In this document: positions 4,636 to 6,655 of the stretch, piece by piece
Numbering within the stretch: position 1 is the first letter of the stretch
How the letters are laid out: each line of letters begins with the position of its first letter
NCBI GenBank assembly: GCA_927911515.1
Contig: CAKMQH010000288.1
Span: 1 to 6,655, forward strand
DNA from: an uncultured Neisseria sp.
GTDB lineage: Bacteria; Pseudomonadota; Gammaproteobacteria; Burkholderiales; Neisseriaceae
DNA length: 6,655 bases
Direction: 5' to 3'
Program-made: the position numbers and the translations under genes
The notes under the pieces: generated by a model
The model's database searches: none
Told to the model about the DNA's origin: nothing
The model's input: the letters and a program-made list of their open reading frames with translations, nothing else

Positions 4636-6441
4636 ATGCGTACCAACTATTGCGGCCTGATCAGCGAGCAATACTTAGACCAAACCGTAACCATCAAAGG
4701 CTGGGTACACCGCCGACGCGACCACGGCGGTGTGATTTTTATCGACCTGCGCGACCGCGAAGGCATCGTCCAAGTCGTGATTGATCCCGACACACCCGAA
4801 GCGTTTGCCACTGCCGATTCCGCCCGCAACGAATACGTTTTGAGCATTACCGGCCGTGTGCGCAACCGTCCCGAAGGCACGACCAACGACAAAATGATTT
4901 CCGGCAAAATCGAAATCCTTGCCAAAGAAATCGAAGTATTGAACGCCGCCGCTACGCCGCCGTTCCAAATCGATGACGAAAACATCAGCGAAAACGTGCG
5001 CCTGACCAACCGCGTTATCGACCTGCGCCGTCCGGTGATGCAGCGCAACCTGCGCCTGCGTTATCAAGTCGCTATGGGCGTTCGCCGTTATCTGGACGCG
5101 CAAGGCTTCATCGACATCGAACCCCGATGCTGACCCGTTCCACGCCTGAAGGCGCGCGCGACTACCTCGTGCCGAGCCGCGTTCATCCGGGCGAGTTTTT
5201 CGCGCTGCCGCAATCACCTCAATTGTTTAAACAACTGTTAATGGTGGCGGGTTTCGACCGTTACTACCAAATCACCAAGTGCTTCCGTGACGAAGACTTG
5301 CGCGCCGACCGCCAGCCCGAATTCACCCAAATCGACTTGGAAACCTCGTTCTTGAACGAGGATGAAATCATGGACATCACCGAAGGCATGGCAAAACAAG
5401 TCTTCCAAGACGCGCTGGGCGTGGACTTGGGCGATTTCCCGCGTATGCCTTACTCCGAAGCCATGTTCTACTACGGCTCCGACAAACCCGATATGCGCAT
5501 CAACCTGAAATTCACCGAGCTGACCGACCTGATGAAAACGGAAGAATTCAAAGTCTTCCGCGGCGCAGCCGACATGAAAGGCGGCCGCGTGGTTGCCCTG
5601 CGCGTACCGAACGGTGCAAAATTCAGCCGCAAAGAAATCGACGAATACACCAAATTTGTCGGCATCTACGGCGCGAAAGGTTTGGCGTACATCAAAGTGA
5701 ACGATGTCAGCAACCTTTCCAACGGTGAAGACAGCGGTCTGCAATCTCCAATCGTAAAATTCCTGTCCGAAAATGCCCTGAAAGAAATCATCGAGCGTAC
5801 TGGCGCACAAAACGGCGACATCATCTTCTTCGGCGCAGACAAAGCCAAAGTTGTGAACGAAGCCATCGGCGCGCTGCGTATCAAAGTCGGTTTGGAACAT
5901 GGCGCGGAAAACGGCTACTTCGTGGACGAATGGAAACCTTTGTGGGTTGTCGATTTTCCGATGTTCGAATACGACGAAGACGGCGACCGCTGGGCAGCCA
6001 TGCACCATCGTTCACCTCGCCCAAGCCCGGTCATGAAGACCTGATGGCATCCGATCCTGAAAACTGCTTGGCACGCGCCTACGATATGGTGTTGAACGGC
6101 TGGGAAATCGGCGGCGGTTCTATCCGTATCCACCGTGCCGACGTACAGGAAAAAGTGTTCGCCGCACTGAAAATCAGCCCCGAAGAACAACAGGAAAAAT
6201 TCGGCTTCCTCTTGGACAACCTGAAATTCGGCGCGCTCCGCACGGCGGTTTGGCATTCGGCCTCGACCGTCTGGTGACACTGATGACCGGTGCCGAGTCC
6301 ATCCGCGACGTGATTGCCTTCCCGAAAACCCAACGCGCCCAATGTCTGCTGACCAACGCGCCGAATGCCGTGGACGACAAACAGCTGCGCGAATTGAGCT
6401 TGCGCCTGCGTCAAAAAGCGACTGAAAATAAAGAAGCGTAA
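4636..6441 (+). pseudogene. aspS: Aspartate--tRNA ligase gene, interrupted by three -1 frameshifts (probably sequence errors)
   Basis: Class II synthetase that charges tRNA with aspartate in the cytosol; essential. The ATG at 4636 has AAGG eight bases upstream; the in-frame GTG at 4627 overlaps that site and is rejected. Restoring three bases gives 602 residues, a normal bacterial length. N-terminal anticodon-binding OB fold: about 1-105. Catalytic core: TPEGARDYLVPSR (169-181), motif 2 FRDEDLRADRQPEFTQ (217-232), motif 3 GLAFGLDRL (539-547), with the bacterial GAD insertion between (about 300-420). Breaks: a lost A before 5122 (Thr163), a lost C at 6009 (Pro459), a lost C at 6236 (Pro535). 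All other residues are well conserved, so decay is unlikely and reading errors are favoured. His30 and Gly81 match positions linked to relaxed tRNA choice. No clear promoter of its own lies in the 63-base gap upstream. Confidence 0.95.
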
Positions 6442-6476
6442 TTTTTTAAAAGCAGTTGGGGAACACCTGACAGTCA

Positions 6477-6521
6477 AAAGGTCTCTGAAACCTATTACAC
6501 GGGTTTCAGACGACCTTTTTT
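6477..6521 (+). terminator. aspS terminator built from a DNA uptake sequence pair
   Basis: The right arm GGTTTCAGACGACCTTTT contains an exact inverse uptake sequence (6505-6516) and runs into six T residues (6516-6521). The left arm AAAAGGTCTCTGAAACC (6476-6492) is the complement except for one missing G (AGGTC-TCTGAA). The loop is about 9 bases. It starts 35 bases after the aspS stop. The missing base is one more single-base loss of the kind seen in the tRNAs and aspS, or a genuinely decayed uptake sequence. Confidence 0.88.
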
Positions 6522-6522
6522 A

Positions 6523-6655
6523 TATAGTGGATTGAATTTAAATCAGGACAAGGCGACGAAGCCGCAGACAGTACAGATAGTACGGAACCGATTCACTTGG
6601 TGCTTCAGCACCTTAGAGAATCGTTCTCTTTGAGCTAAGGCGAGGCAACGCCGTA
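6523..6655. repeat. Correia repeat enclosed element (CREE), long form, cut by the window end
   Basis: It starts TATAGTGGATTGAATTTAAA, directly after the T run of the aspS terminator, and matches the first copy (283-345) closely through 6585. It then contains about 50 bases absent from that copy (about 6586-6635), with two small perfect hairpins: GGTGC-ttca-GCACC (6599-6612) and AGAGAA-tcg-TTCTCT (6615-6629). It continues into the shared right part, AAGGCGAGGCAACGCCGTA. The right terminal repeat lies beyond the window; full length would be near 155-160 bp. Long elements are reported to bind IHF in the extra segment. Confidence 0.92.

Noticed and set aside
5115..5130. Programmed frameshifting in aspS
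   Set aside because: No slippery heptamer or following pseudoknot is evident, three separate shifts would be needed, and AspRS is not known to use recoding.
5238..6008. 256-codon frame antisense to aspS
   Set aside because: It mirrors the codon pattern of a highly conserved gene, with a Phe/His/Val-rich product and no start signals; long antisense frames are common opposite GC-rich third positions.
5127..6441. Treating the downstream aspS pieces as separate genes
   Set aside because: They start at internal ATG or TTG codons, continue the AspRS sequence exactly and have no ribosome sites.
1..6655. CRISPR array, insertion sequence, prophage or toxin-antitoxin module
   Set aside because: There are no regularly spaced repeats, transposase-like frames, integrase or small paired genes; the only mobile-type DNA is the two Correia elements.

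Overview
The window looks like chromosomal DNA of a commensal Neisseria of the mucosa/sicca/subflava kind. Three things point there: many copies of the 12-base DNA uptake sequence AGGTCGTCTGAA (the 'mucosa' dialect rather than the meningococcal/gonococcal form), two Correia-type repeats (CREE), and proteins that read as Neisseria housekeeping products. I see no phage, insertion sequence, CRISPR array or defence island. It is mostly an ordinary core region, and I found no new system.

Layout. Bases 39-205 hold two tRNA genes, Arg(ACG) and Glu(TTC), followed by a strong terminator (213-244). Bases 206-545 have no protein gene; they hold a short 103-bp Correia element, a nearly G-free A/C-rich tract and an uptake-sequence hairpin. 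On the minus strand, 546-1688 encodes a PotF/PotD-type polyamine-binding lipoprotein. All later genes are on the plus strand: rpsT (ribosomal protein S20), pldA (outer membrane phospholipase A), a DUF502 two-span membrane protein, and aspS (aspartyl-tRNA synthetase). The window ends in a long Correia element cut by the window edge.

How the genes relate. The tRNAs, S20 and AspRS belong to translation. The lipoprotein would deliver polyamines to an ABC importer, PldA acts in the outer membrane and the DUF502 protein in the inner membrane. They are neighbours rather than one pathway. Inverted uptake-sequence pairs sit in most gaps, and three of them (489-531, 4534-4596, 6477-6521) are shaped like terminators. 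AspRS carries residues associated with non-discriminating enzymes, which fits the transamidation route to Asn-tRNA known in Neisseria.

Data quality matters here. aspS has three separate one-base deletions, each breaking the frame. Both tRNA genes have one-base gains and losses that spoil conserved helices. The right arm of the first Correia element and two terminator arms also lack single bases. Most are losses within short homopolymer runs. Sequencing or assembly error is the most economical explanation. Genes between 546 and about 5118 read cleanly. The most interesting untested DNA signals are a perfect 12-bp inverted repeat around the -10 box of the DUF502 gene and a 14-bp palindrome upstream of rpsT.
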